This document shows positions 8,755 through 17,684 of a DNA stretch of 64,000 bases, piece after piece (within the stretch, counting starts at the first letter, position 1; every line of letters begins with the position of its first letter). The notes under the pieces are model-generated. The model did no database searches. It was not told where the DNA came from and was given only the letters and a program-made list of their open reading frames with translations. Source of the DNA: JAXDBM01 sp963709485 (lineage in GTDB: Bacteria > Desulfobacterota > Syntrophia > Syntrophales > Fen-1087); the NCBI GenBank assembly GCA_963709485.1, contig CAVPWE010000001.1:640277-704276 (forward strand), in the 5' to 3' direction. A program made the translations under genes and the position numbers.

Positions 8755-9129
8755 ATGTTAAAAAGAGCTAAAATTTTCGCATCAATGGTCATCGGTATTC
8801 TTTTCGTTATGATTTTTGCACCGCTTGCAATGGCAGCTGAGGCCGCCGCCGCAGGCTCAGTCGACTATACCAAAGCCATCGTACTGGGTTGCAGCGTCAT
8901 CGCCGCCGGCTTGGCCATGGGGCTGGGCGCCATCGGGGCCGGCATGGGCATGGGCCAGGCGACAAGCGGCGGCAGCGTGGCCGTTGGCCGGAATCCGGAA
9001 GCGCAGGGCAAGGTTATGCTGACCATGATGGTCGGTCTTGCCATGACGGAATCCATCGCCATTTACGCGCTCGTTATTTCGCTGGTGATTCTGTATGCCA
9101 ACCCGATCCTCAAGCTGATCGCGCATTAA
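8755..9129 (+). CDS. atpE: F0F1 ATP synthase subunit c
   Basis: 124 aa, longer than the usual 75-90 aa because of an N-terminal hydrophobic leader (residues 1-28, ending LAMAAEA) that resembles a cleavable signal. The two-helix hairpin follows: helix 1 with a Gly-rich face (GLGAIGAGMGMGQ), the RNPEAQGK loop, and helix 2 with the ion-binding Glu99 (AMTESIAIY). Gln68, Glu99, Ser100 and Tyr104 match positions used for Na+ coordination in Na+-type rings. The gene stands alone between its own promoter and terminator, 6 kb from atpB and on the other strand. Confidence 0.95.
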   Translation: MLKRAKIFASMVIGILFVMIFAPLAMAAEAAAAGSVDYTKAIVLGCSVIAAGLAMGLGAIGAGMGMGQATSGGSVAVGRNPEAQGKVMLTMMVGLAMTESIAIYALVISLVILYANPILKLIAH

Positions 9130-9148
9130 GAATACATCCGTCCTGTTT

Positions 9149-9193
9149 AAAGAGGGGAGAAGCAATAATCAGTGTCTTCTCCCCTCTTTTTTG
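9149..9193 (+). terminator. Intrinsic terminator of atpE
   Basis: A perfect 14-bp stem (9149-9162 with 9176-9189) followed by a T-rich run (TTTTTTGTTTT). Confidence 0.9.
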
Positions 9194-9281
9194 TTTTCTC
9201 CCCAAGGAGGGGGCGCCTGCCCCCGGCTCCTCTTTTTGATAAAGTGGCTGCCTTTTGGGATGAACATCCCCAATATCCTGA

Positions 9282-9310
9282 TTGACACACAAAACCCCTC
9301 CCCGTATACT
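9282..9310 (+). promoter_or_regulatory. Near-consensus sigma-70 promoter of the amidase gene
   Basis: TTGACA (9282-9287), 17-bp spacer, TATACT (9305-9310). Transcription would start near 9317, which rules out the upstream in-frame ATGs at 9191 and 9260 as starts of the amidase. Confidence 0.8.
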
Positions 9311-9352
9311 TTCGCCAAAGACACGGACGTTCTGATCAGGGGGAGTCATTGC

Positions 9353-10843
9353 GTGGGTACTTTTCCGGAATATGACAGGCAGGATGGGCTCGGTTTGGCT
9401 GACCTCATCAGGAAAAAGGAAATAACACCCGAAGAAGTTTGTGAAGCAGCCATCGCACGCATTGAGAAAATCAATCCCCGGATAAATGCGGTGATCTACC
9501 GCATGTTCGACATTGGAAGGAGAACTGCCAGGGCGAACCTGCCTGACGGGCCGTTTTCGGGAGTGCCCTTCCTCATCAAAGACCTGCTTGCCGCATATGC
9601 CGGCGTGCCCATGACCATGGGGTGCAGGGCACTCAGGGATTTCATCCCCTCTTTTGACAGCGAGCTCATGAAACGCTACAAGGCAACGGGCGTTGTGGTT
9701 CTGGGTAAAACCAATACGCCCGAACTCGGGCTCATGGGCATCACCGAACCTGAGCTGCACGGGCCGACACGAAACCCCTGGAATCTCGATTATACGCCGG
9801 GTGGCTCCAGCGGGGGCGCGGCTGCAGCCGTGGCAAGCGGAATGGTGCCCATGGCATCGGGCGGCGACGGAGGCGGCTCCATCCGCATCCCCGCTTCTTA
9901 CTGCGGTCTTTTCGGCCTGAAGCCTTCCCGGGGGCGCAATCCCACAGGCCCCGAATACGGTGCAATCTGGCAGGGGGCCGCAGTGGAGCACGTGATCACC
10001 CGGAGCGTCCGCGACAGTGCAGCCATGCTCGATGCCATACAGGGGCCTGATGCGGGCGCACCGTTCATGATCCAGAAACCGGAGCGGCCCTATCTCGATG
10101 AGGTTTTTCGTGCCCCCGGCGCATTGCGCATCGGATTTACACGGAAATCTCCCTTGAGCGCCGGGGTTCATCCCGAGTGCCGGGAGGCCGTGGAAAAAAC
10201 GGCAAAGCTGCTCGAGAGCCTCGGCCATGCGGTGGAAGAAGCAGAGCCCGCCATCGATGGAATCGCCCTCGCCAGGAGCTACTTCACCATGTACTACGGC
10301 GAGATCGAGGCGGACATCGCGCAAATCGGAAAAACTCTGGGGAGGAAACTGTCACAGGCGGATGTGGAAGGCACGACCTGGCTTCTGAACCTGCTCGGAA
10401 AGGCCTTTACCGCGGGAGAATTCGTGCTGTCCATCCGGCAGTGGAACACCTTTTCCCGGCAGATGGGCTTATTCCACGAGAAGTACGACTTTTACCTTAC
10501 ACCCGCGACCGCTTGCCCGCCGGTGAAAATTGGCGGGATGAAGCCCAGGCCTGCCGAGGAAAAGGCAATGAAGATCGTAAACAGACTGGGACTTGGAAAG
10601 CTGGTTCGGTTGACCGGCCTGGCAGAAAAGATCGCGATCGACAGCCTTGCCAGGACTCCCTTCACGCAGCTTGCAAACCTGACCGGCCAGCCTGCCATGT
10701 CAGTGCCGCTTCACTGGACGAAGGACGGGTTGCCCTGCGGCGTGCAGTTCATCGCCCGTTCCGGTGATGAGGCCTCCCTGTTCCGGCTGGCAGGACAACT
10801 GGAGCAGGCGCAGCCATGGTTCGAAAAGAGACCGAACATATAG
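9353..10843 (+). CDS. Amidase (amidase signature family)
   Basis: 496 aa amidase-signature hydrolase of the GatA-like fold. The Ser-cisSer-Lys triad is visible as Lys76 (PFLIKDL), Ser152 in GGSSGG and Ser176 in GGSIRIPA. Substrate unknown; relatives hydrolyse amides or short acyl-amides. The GTG at 9353 is chosen because it lies after the predicted promoter, has GGGGGAG seven bases upstream and gives a normal family N-terminus. Without gatB/gatC neighbours it is not a transamidosome subunit. It is followed by 160 nt without a gene. Confidence 0.9.
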   Translation: MGTFPEYDRQDGLGLADLIRKKEITPEEVCEAAIARIEKINPRINAVIYRMFDIGRRTARANLPDGPFSGVPFLIKDLLAAYAGVPMTMGCRALRDFIPSFDSELMKRYKATGVVVLGKTNTPELGLMGITEPELHGPTRNPWNLDYTPGGSSGGAAAAVASGMVPMASGGDGGGSIRIPASYCGLFGLKPSRGRNPTGPEYGAIWQGAAVEHVITRSVRDSAAMLDAIQGPDAGAPFMIQKPERPYLDEVFRAPGALRIGFTRKSPLSAGVHPECREAVEKTAKLLESLGHAVEEAEPAIDGIALARSYFTMYYGEIEADIAQIGKTLGRKLSQADVEGTTWLLNLLGKAFTAGEFVLSIRQWNTFSRQMGLFHEKYDFYLTPATACPPVKIGGMKPRPAEEKAMKIVNRLGLGKLVRLTGLAEKIAIDSLARTPFTQLANLTGQPAMSVPLHWTKDGLPCGVQFIARSGDEASLFRLAGQLEQAQPWFEKRPNI

Positions 10844-11005
10844 GGTGATCGGCATTTCATGAAAGAAAAAGCGTGCCTGCATAACCAGGGAGCTTTTTCA
10901 TCGGATAGACAGGTGTGGTTATTTTTCTCATTACAAAAATGCCGGGAAGGAAATCAGACACATCCGGTAAACGGACTTACATAAAACGATTAAAAGGAGG
11001 CGACC

Positions 11006-11881
11006 ATGATTGAGGACTGGCTGGAAAACGCGTATGGGGGAATGTCCCGCCGGGAGTTCCTGGCAAAAATGGGTGTGGCCGGCATCGGGCTGGCCGGCTT
11101 CGCGATTGCGGCGACGCCGGTGGCGGGCAAGGTCATCACCACACCGGCGGACGGCATCACCATTTCCGAAGGCAAGGTATTGTCCGGTGATTTCCAGGTG
11201 CCGATCTATGAGGCCTGTCCGGCTGCCGCGGGAAAATACCCCGCGGTGCTGATCATTCCGGAGGTTTTCGGAATGCACGAGCACATCCGGGACGTTGCCC
11301 GCCGCTATGCCCGCGCAGGGTTCCTGAGCGTTACCTTTGAGCCCTATGCGCGGGAAGGGGGCGTTCTGCATCTGCCCAATATTGATGCCGTGCGCAAGGT
11401 GGTCGATCCGGTTCCCGATGCACGCGTGATGGGCGACCTCGACGCCATCATGGCCTATGTTCAGAAACATCGCGCGGCGCCGGCCGGGCGCGTCGGTGTG
11501 ACCGGATTCTGCAGGGGCGGCATGTACGCGCTTCTCTTTGCAGCCCATAACCGCGGCGTGAAGGCCGCTGTCGCGTGGTACGGCCAGATCCGGCCGGCCA
11601 TCACGAAGGATGTGCGGACGGCGGGTCCGCTGGATGTCGCCGCCCGGATTCAGGCGCCCGTCCTGGGTCTTTACGGAGGAGAGGATCTGGGCATTCCGGT
11701 GGCCGATGCAAAGGCGATGGAGGCCGCGCTCAAGTCCGCGGGCAGGACGGCTGAATTCATCATCTATCCCGGTGCGCCGCACGCCTTTTTCGCCGATTAT
11801 CGCCCCAGCTACCGGGCCGATGCGGCGACGGACGCATGGAGCCGCAACCTGGCGTGGTTCAAAAAGCACCTTCAGGCGTAG
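11006..11881 (+). CDS. Dienelactone hydrolase family protein with Tat signal
   Basis: 291 aa. The N-terminus carries a twin-arginine motif (SRREFLAKMG) and a hydrophobic segment ending near residue 36, so export through Tat is likely. The body is an alpha/beta hydrolase of the dienelactone hydrolase type: nucleophile elbow GFCRGG (Cys), PVLGLYGGEDLGIP (Asp) and GAPHAFF (His). A strong AAAAGGAGG lies before the ATG. Natural substrate unknown. It heads a same-strand run with the acyl-CoA dehydrogenase and thiolase genes, although gaps of over 100 nt leave the operon uncertain. Confidence 0.88.
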   Translation: MIEDWLENAYGGMSRREFLAKMGVAGIGLAGFAIAATPVAGKVITTPADGITISEGKVLSGDFQVPIYEACPAAAGKYPAVLIIPEVFGMHEHIRDVARRYARAGFLSVTFEPYAREGGVLHLPNIDAVRKVVDPVPDARVMGDLDAIMAYVQKHRAAPAGRVGVTGFCRGGMYALLFAAHNRGVKAAVAWYGQIRPAITKDVRTAGPLDVAARIQAPVLGLYGGEDLGIPVADAKAMEAALKSAGRTAEFIIYPGAPHAFFADYRPSYRADAATDAWSRNLAWFKKHLQA

Positions 11882-12008
11882 CCCTTCCGCGCGGCGCGAC
11901 AACGATCCGTCGCCGGGGAGAGCTGCCAAGTGACGCGGACGTTTCGGAAAACGTCGGCATGAATGGAGAGAACGAACCGGATCATGAAGCTTGAAGGAGA
12001 CCTGCCCT

Positions 12009-13169
12009 ATGGACTTCGAATTGTCCGATGAACAAAGGATGCTGCGGAACAGCGCGGCCCTGTTTGCCGCGAAGGAACTGAAGCCCATCGCCGAGGAGAC
12101 GGACCGGGAAGACCGCTGGCCCGAGGGGATGTGGAAGAAGCTGGGTGCGCTGGGCATTCTCGGCATTACCATCGATCCGGCTTACGGCGGCGCGGGAGCG
12201 GACATCCTCTCCGGCGCGCTCGTCGTGGAGGAACTGGCCCGGGTTCTTCCCGCCGTGTCGCTCTCCTACGGAGCCCATGCCAACCTCTGCTGCCACAATC
12301 TGTTCATCAACGGCACGGAGGAACAGAAACGGACATACCTGCCGCCCCTTTGCTCGGGCGATCATGTGGGGGCTCTGGGCCTGACCGAACCGAACGCCGG
12401 CTCCGATGCCGTGAGCATTCAGACATCAGCCAGACGGGAAGGGGATCATTACATCGTCAGCGGACGGAAGACCTTCATCACCAACGGTCCGGACGCCGAT
12501 ACGATTGTCCTGTACGCCAAGACGGACAGGAGCGCCGGCCCGAAAGGGATCACGGCGTTCATCCTGGACACGAAATTTCCGGGATTCTCGGTTTCCCGGG
12601 CCCTTGAGAAGGTCGGCAACCGGGGGTCCCGTACCGGAGAGCTCGTGCTTGAGGATTGCCGCATCCCGGCCGGGAACGTGCTGGGCAGGGAGAATGCCGG
12701 GATTGCCGTGATGATGAGAGGCCTCGATGTCGAAAGGGCATTCCTTTCCACCTTTGCTCTGGGCATTGCCGAAGGCGCCTTTGAGGAGGCGCTGAAGTAT
12801 GCCAGGGAGCGGGTGCAGTTCGGCAAGCCGATTGCGTCCTTCCAGCTGATCCAGGCCAAACTGGCGGACATGTACACCCTCATCGAATCCTCCCGCCTGA
12901 TGTGCTACAAGGCCTGCATCCTTGCCGGCCAGGCAGAGCGCGGAGGAAAGGGAACCGAGGTGCACAAGCTGGCCGCGGCGGCCATCCTTTTCACGGCCGA
13001 GGCCTGCGACAAGGTCTGCACGGAGGCCGTGCAGATCCACGGCGGTTACGGTTACTGCCTGGAGTATCCCGTCCAGAGATTCTGGAGGGACGCCAAACTG
13101 GGAACCCTGGGTGCGGGCACGTCGGAGATGCGGCGGCTCATCATCGCCCGTGAGCTGCTCATGTCATAG
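12009..13169 (+). CDS. Acyl-CoA dehydrogenase, isovaleryl-CoA dehydrogenase-like
   Basis: 386 aa FAD enzyme. It has the family signatures ALGLTEPNAGSD and GAGTSEMRRLIIARELL. The Glu of most short-chain members (YEGT context) is absent at the C-terminal site (LGAGTSE). A Glu sits in GLDVERAFLS instead, the position used by isovaleryl-CoA dehydrogenase, so a branched short-chain acyl-CoA substrate is plausible. The ATG at 12009 has GAAGGAGA before it; the longer in-frame start at 11991 is not needed. It lies upstream of a thiolase/DUF35 set, suggesting acyl-CoA breakdown or interconversion. Confidence 0.9.
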   Translation: MDFELSDEQRMLRNSAALFAAKELKPIAEETDREDRWPEGMWKKLGALGILGITIDPAYGGAGADILSGALVVEELARVLPAVSLSYGAHANLCCHNLFINGTEEQKRTYLPPLCSGDHVGALGLTEPNAGSDAVSIQTSARREGDHYIVSGRKTFITNGPDADTIVLYAKTDRSAGPKGITAFILDTKFPGFSVSRALEKVGNRGSRTGELVLEDCRIPAGNVLGRENAGIAVMMRGLDVERAFLSTFALGIAEGAFEEALKYARERVQFGKPIASFQLIQAKLADMYTLIESSRLMCYKACILAGQAERGGKGTEVHKLAAAAILFTAEACDKVCTEAVQIHGGYGYCLEYPVQRFWRDAKLGTLGAGTSEMRRLIIARELLMS

Positions 13170-13270
13170 GGAACGGGGATTTTGTGCGGAGCAGATCAAA
13201 GATATCCTGCCAGGAAGGGACGGGTCAGCTTTCGAGGGTCTCGATTGAATGAAAGGAAGGGAGTAAGGGT

Positions 13271-14413
13271 ATGTCGAAAAAAGTTGCAATTGTATCGATC
13301 GCGCAGAGTTCCGGCGCTGAATCGAAGGAGAACTTCTATGACCAGGCTTACAAGGTCGCGAAGGAGGCGCTGGACAAGGCGGGTTTGACACGGGAGGATT
13401 TGGGGACGGTGGTGACGGCCTCGTCCGACATTTTTCACGGCGGCATCTCCTGTGCCAATTCCTACTACTGGGAAACCACGGGCGCCTTTCTGAAAAATGC
13501 CTCGCGTCAGGACGGAGAGTCGCTCTTCGCCTTTTTTTACGGGGTCATGCGGATTCTGAGCGGGCAGTATGACACCGCCCTGATCATGGCTCTCTGCAAG
13601 GGGTCGGAGAACCCGCCGAACGACACCTGTACGCTTATGTTCGCCGATCCCTTCTATCAGCGCCCTGTCGGCCTGACGGAGACCCTGGCGGCGGCCCTGC
13701 AGATGCGGCTCTATATGGAACGATATGGAATCACCAGAGAGCAGTGTGCGAAGGTGGCTGTCAAGAACCTGGGCAATGCGATGCGCAACCCTTATGCGCA
13801 CCGGAAGGGCCGTTACTCCGTGGCGGATGTGTTGGCGTCCCCGGTGTCCGCCGATCCGCTGACGGAGATGGAAACGGCTCCCAAATCCGAAGGGATGGTG
13901 GCCCTGGTACTGGCATCGGAGAAACGGGCGAAGAAATTCACGGACAAACCGGTCTGGTTCAGGGGCTATGGCAGTTCCCTGGATACTTTTAATCTGGGGG
14001 ACCGCGACCTGCTGGACGGTCAATTGCAGCAGGCAGCGGCCCGCGCCTACAAGATGGCCGGCATCAAAGATCCGCGCAAGGAGATCGATCTGGCCGAGCT
14101 GACCGAGCCTTACGCTTTCCAGGAGCTGATGTGGTGTGAAGATCTGGGTTTTTGCAGACGGGGCGAGGGCGGCAAATGGATGGAAAGCGGCGCCACGGCC
14201 ATCAACGGCAAGTTGCCCGTTAACGCATCCGGCGGGGTTCTGGCCAACAATCCCTATGTATCCAGGGGCCTTCAGCGTCTCGTGGAGGCGACGCTCCAGT
14301 TGCGTGGCGAGGCGGGAGAACGGCAGGTCAGGAAGAAGGTGAAAACGGCCCTGGCACATGGAACACACGGCTTTGCCGGGCAATGTCACGCTGTCGCAAT
14401 CATCGGCACATAG
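13271..14413 (+). CDS. Thiolase-like protein lacking the usual catalytic cysteine
   Basis: 380 aa protein of the SCP2-thiolase/acetyl-CoA acetyltransferase fold. It aligns by eye along its length with the next gene (shared YAH-KGRYSVADV, DPRKEIDLAELTEPYAFQE and ASGGVL segments). At the position of the nucleophilic Cys (Cys84 of the next protein) it reads SRQDGESL around residues 78-85, with no Cys. It is therefore probably a structural or substrate-binding partner. The next gene starts 12 nt later, so a heteromeric complex is likely. Confidence 0.85.
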   Translation: MSKKVAIVSIAQSSGAESKENFYDQAYKVAKEALDKAGLTREDLGTVVTASSDIFHGGISCANSYYWETTGAFLKNASRQDGESLFAFFYGVMRILSGQYDTALIMALCKGSENPPNDTCTLMFADPFYQRPVGLTETLAAALQMRLYMERYGITREQCAKVAVKNLGNAMRNPYAHRKGRYSVADVLASPVSADPLTEMETAPKSEGMVALVLASEKRAKKFTDKPVWFRGYGSSLDTFNLGDRDLLDGQLQQAAARAYKMAGIKDPRKEIDLAELTEPYAFQELMWCEDLGFCRRGEGGKWMESGATAINGKLPVNASGGVLANNPYVSRGLQRLVEATLQLRGEAGERQVRKKVKTALAHGTHGFAGQCHAVAIIGT

Positions 14414-14425
14414 GAGGAGAGGGAT

Positions 14426-15595
14426 ATGGGAAGAGCAGTGGGTATCATTGGCGTGGGGCAAACCCATCACGGCCGCCGCATGGAGGTGTCCTATCCGGAT
14501 CTGGTCCGGGAGGCTGTCATCAGGGTTTTTGAAGATACCGGGCTCACGCCTGAGGACATTGACGGGGTGGTTTCGGGAACAATGCCGTCCATGATGGAAG
14601 GGGTTGCCCTTACCCATTTCTATTTTGCGGATGCCATGCAGGCCGTCGGGAAACCAATCCTGAAGACGGAAACATGCGGTTCCACCGGGGTTTCCATTGC
14701 CCATACCGCGTACTATTGGGTGGCGTCGGGCATGGCCGATGTGGTTCTGGCGGTGGGCCACGAAAAAATGAACGAGGGAAACGCCCAGGCCACCATGACG
14801 ACGGTCGCCGAGCCTTTCTATCAACGCTATTTTATTGCCGGCGCGCCGGGCGTTTTTTCAATGCAGTCCCAGATGTGGGCGAACCGTTGCGGGATTCCGG
14901 AGGAAAAGATAAGAGACGCAGCCGCCTATATTTCCGTGACGCATCACAACAGCGCTTTTGACAATCCCTATGCACATGTCAAAATAAAAGTAACGGCGGA
15001 CGATGTGAAAAATGCCCGTCTGATCACCTATCCGGTGCGGCTGCTCGACGTATGTCCCACCTCCGACGGGGCTTGCGCGGTGATCTTTGCCTCGGAAAAA
15101 ATTATACGGAAGCTCGGCAAAAAAGCGGCCTGGGTCAAGGGGATCGGCTACCGCGGCGAGGAATATTTTTTTGGCGACAGCGACAAGGGCGTGTGGCAGA
15201 GCGCGACGCAGGCGGCGAAACAGGCCTATGATCAGGCAGGCATTACCAATCCGCGCAAGGAACTGGACGTGGCGGAAGTTTACAATCCCTTCACTTTTCA
15301 GGAGATGCTCTTTTATGAGTGTTTCGGCTTCTGCGGGTTGGGGGAATCACCCGATCTTGTCCTGAAGGGCACATTCGACCGGAAGGGAGAACTTCCCTGC
15401 GATCCCTCCGGTGGCGTCCTGTGCACCAATCCCATTGGCGCTACAGGGTTGATCCGCGTTGCGGAAGCGGCCCTGCAGGTCATGGGAAAGGCGGGCAGCC
15501 ACCAGATCCCCGGCGCCAAGCTGGCGCTGAGTCACGCCATGGGCGGGGTGGATCAGTTCAATGGCGTGATGATTGTCGGTTCCGAATTAAAATAG
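14426..15595 (+). CDS. Thiolase (catalytic partner of the thiolase/DUF35 complex)
   Basis: 389 aa SCP2-type thiolase. The nucleophilic Cys84 is in TCGSTGVS. The C-terminal motif reads GGVLCTNPIGATG, with Asn where classic thiolases have the GHP histidine, as in several DUF35-dependent thiolase-like enzymes. It probably makes or cleaves a C-C bond in an acyl-CoA. It lies between a Cys-less homologue and a DUF35 protein, an arrangement comparable to BbsA/BbsB (benzoylsuccinyl-CoA thiolase) and the archaeal acetoacetyl-CoA thiolase/DUF35/HMG-CoA synthase complex. The substrate cannot be named. Confidence 0.9.
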   Translation: MGRAVGIIGVGQTHHGRRMEVSYPDLVREAVIRVFEDTGLTPEDIDGVVSGTMPSMMEGVALTHFYFADAMQAVGKPILKTETCGSTGVSIAHTAYYWVASGMADVVLAVGHEKMNEGNAQATMTTVAEPFYQRYFIAGAPGVFSMQSQMWANRCGIPEEKIRDAAAYISVTHHNSAFDNPYAHVKIKVTADDVKNARLITYPVRLLDVCPTSDGACAVIFASEKIIRKLGKKAAWVKGIGYRGEEYFFGDSDKGVWQSATQAAKQAYDQAGITNPRKELDVAEVYNPFTFQEMLFYECFGFCGLGESPDLVLKGTFDRKGELPCDPSGGVLCTNPIGATGLIRVAEAALQVMGKAGSHQIPGAKLALSHAMGGVDQFNGVMIVGSELK

Positions 15596-15631
15596 AAGCA
15601 GATGATTGAACACAGAACGGAGGAGAGGAAG

Positions 15632-16096
15632 ATGGCCAAAGAATACAAGACGCTTATGACGGAGATCCGGCTTCCCTATGAACTTTCCTATGGCGCCACC
15701 TGGACAAGGTTTTTCGAGGGCATGGCGGAAAAGAAGATCTATGGGACGAAATGTGCCAAATGCGACAGGGTACTGGTTCCGGCCCGGAGTTTCTGCCCGC
15801 GCTGTTTCGTGGATACTGCGGATTGGATGGAAGTGGCCCAGCAGGGGACCCTGACGGCATGGAGCTATGTCAACTACCGGTATTTCGGAATGCCGACGGA
15901 ACCACCGTTCATCGGCGCCTTGATCCGGCTGGATGGCACGGATGTGGATTTTCTGCACATGATCGGTGGTTTCGACATGAGCGATTTCGAGGAGGCCCGC
16001 AAAATTGTCAAAAACGGCATGAAGCTCAAGGCAGTCTGGAAAGAGGAGCGCCAGGGCCATATGCTGGATATCAAATATTTCGAGCCGCTTTCATAG
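15632..16096 (+). CDS. DUF35 OB-fold/zinc-ribbon acyl-CoA binding protein
   Basis: 154 aa. It has a rubredoxin-like zinc ribbon (KCAKC...SFCPRCF, about residues 42-60) followed by an OB-fold beta-barrel domain, the layout of DUF35/DUF35_N proteins. Such proteins bind thiolases and shuttle CoA intermediates. The ATG at 15632 is preceded by CGGAGGAGAGGAAG; a longer in-frame start at 15602 has no ribosome site. It completes the unit of two thiolase-like proteins plus DUF35. Confidence 0.9.
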   Translation: MAKEYKTLMTEIRLPYELSYGATWTRFFEGMAEKKIYGTKCAKCDRVLVPARSFCPRCFVDTADWMEVAQQGTLTAWSYVNYRYFGMPTEPPFIGALIRLDGTDVDFLHMIGGFDMSDFEEARKIVKNGMKLKAVWKEERQGHMLDIKYFEPLS

Positions 16097-16295
16097 CGCA
16101 CGGGCAGAGGGGGCAACCTTAGTCTACCCTGCCGGGATGCCGGTTTGGAAACCTACATGATCAGCGATCTCTGCCGGCTGGCGCTCGGGGAGGCGCTGCC
16201 TGAGGGGGCATACGGAAAACGGGCCTGAAGCGGGCTGAGGCGTCTCCGGAAAGAGTCTCAGGATCTACGTCGTACGTCGAGGGACCACGGTATTT

Positions 16296-17477
16296 ATGGA
16301 AACCATTTACCTGGATCACAGCGCCACCACTCCGGTTGATCCGGAGGTCCTGGGGGCCATGATGCGCTATTTCGGGAATCATTTCGGGAATCCCTCCAGC
16401 ATTCACGGCTTCGGGCGGGAGGCGAAGAAGGCCATCGAGGAGGCGAGGGGACAGGTGGCATCCCTGATTGGCGCCGGCCCGGAGGAAATCGTCTTCACCG
16501 GCGGCGGCACCGAAGCGGACAACCTCGCCCTGAGGGGAGCCGCCTTCGCGGAAACATCCGGTAAGAATCACATCATCACCTCGGCCATCGAGCATCATGC
16601 AGTCTTGAACACCTGCAGGCATCTGGAAGCGAGGGGCTTCGGGGTGACCTGTCTGCCCGTGGATGCGCAAGGGGTGGTCGACCCGGAGGCCGTGCGGGAG
16701 GCCGTCACGGATAAGACATTCCTGATCTCGATCATGCACGCCAACAATGAAATCGGCACGATCGAGCCGGTTCGGGAGATCGGGTACATGGCCCGGCAGC
16801 GGGGGATTCTCATGCATACCGACGCGGTGCAGACGGTCGGCAAGATCCCCGTCCTTGTGGACGATCTGAATGTGGACCTGCTTTCGTTGGCCGCCCACAA
16901 GCTCTACGGGCCGAAAGGGACGGGCGCCCTCTATGTCCGGAGAAACACACCGCTTGCACCGGTTCTCTTCGGGGGTCGTCAGGAAGGCGGTCGCCGGACG
17001 GGTACGGAAAACGTGCCGGGGATCGTGGGCCTGGGAAAGGCCTGTGAAATCGCATCCAGGGACCTGCCTTTCCAGATGGACCGGCTGAATACCCTGAGAA
17101 ATCACCTGGAAAAATGGATCGTAGAGAATATCCGGCATCTGGTGATCAACGGACACCCGTTCCGAAGACTGCCGCACATTCTGAGCGTCTCCTTCCAGTC
17201 GTTGTCGGGAGAGACGATCGTCCGTGAACTCGACAAACGGGGCATTGCCGTCTCGGCCGGCGCCGCCTGCACGGCAGACGTCATCACGGTTTCCCACGTT
17301 CTGGCGGCTTTGAACGTCCCAAGAGACTTTGCCATGGGGACCGTGCGTTTCAGTCTGGGAAAGGACAACAAGGCAGAGGAGCTCGTCCGTGCCGCAGGGG
17401 TCTTGGGTGAAATTGTTCCGAAGCTCAGAGTAATGGCCGAACTGGAATCTTCCATGGGTGCACGGGGATGCCGGTAA
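16296..17477 (+). CDS. Cysteine desulfurase, NifS/IscS family
   Basis: 393 aa PLP enzyme. It starts METIYLDHSATTPVDP, has the PLP-lysine Lys202 (HKLYGPKGTG) and the persulfide Cys325 in SAGAACTA. It removes sulfur from cysteine for Fe-S cluster or other sulfur transfer. No IscU/NifU scaffold is adjacent. About 200 nt separate it from the DUF35 gene and I see no strong promoter there. Confidence 0.93.
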   Translation: METIYLDHSATTPVDPEVLGAMMRYFGNHFGNPSSIHGFGREAKKAIEEARGQVASLIGAGPEEIVFTGGGTEADNLALRGAAFAETSGKNHIITSAIEHHAVLNTCRHLEARGFGVTCLPVDAQGVVDPEAVREAVTDKTFLISIMHANNEIGTIEPVREIGYMARQRGILMHTDAVQTVGKIPVLVDDLNVDLLSLAAHKLYGPKGTGALYVRRNTPLAPVLFGGRQEGGRRTGTENVPGIVGLGKACEIASRDLPFQMDRLNTLRNHLEKWIVENIRHLVINGHPFRRLPHILSVSFQSLSGETIVRELDKRGIAVSAGAACTADVITVSHVLAALNVPRDFAMGTVRFSLGKDNKAEELVRAAGVLGEIVPKLRVMAELESSMGARGCR

Positions 17478-17684
17478 AGGTCGGATTTTTTCTCCTTGAA
17501 AAGGAACCGCGCATATCCGCAAAGGGAAGGAGGTGCGCAGGCAACGCTAAAAAACGCAATCAGGACAAACCGCGGTACATGAAGGTTGCCCGCGGGAGCG
17601 ATTGCGCCCGGTCCTCATGCGCTGTGCGTCTTGAAGGTTGATTGTCCCGAAAGGGGGAGGCAACTTTGAGGAAGGAGGAGAAAG

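Noticed and set aside
16157..16228. Small 23-codon ORF between the DUF35 and nifS-like genes
   Set aside because: No ribosome site and no recognisable feature; probably chance.
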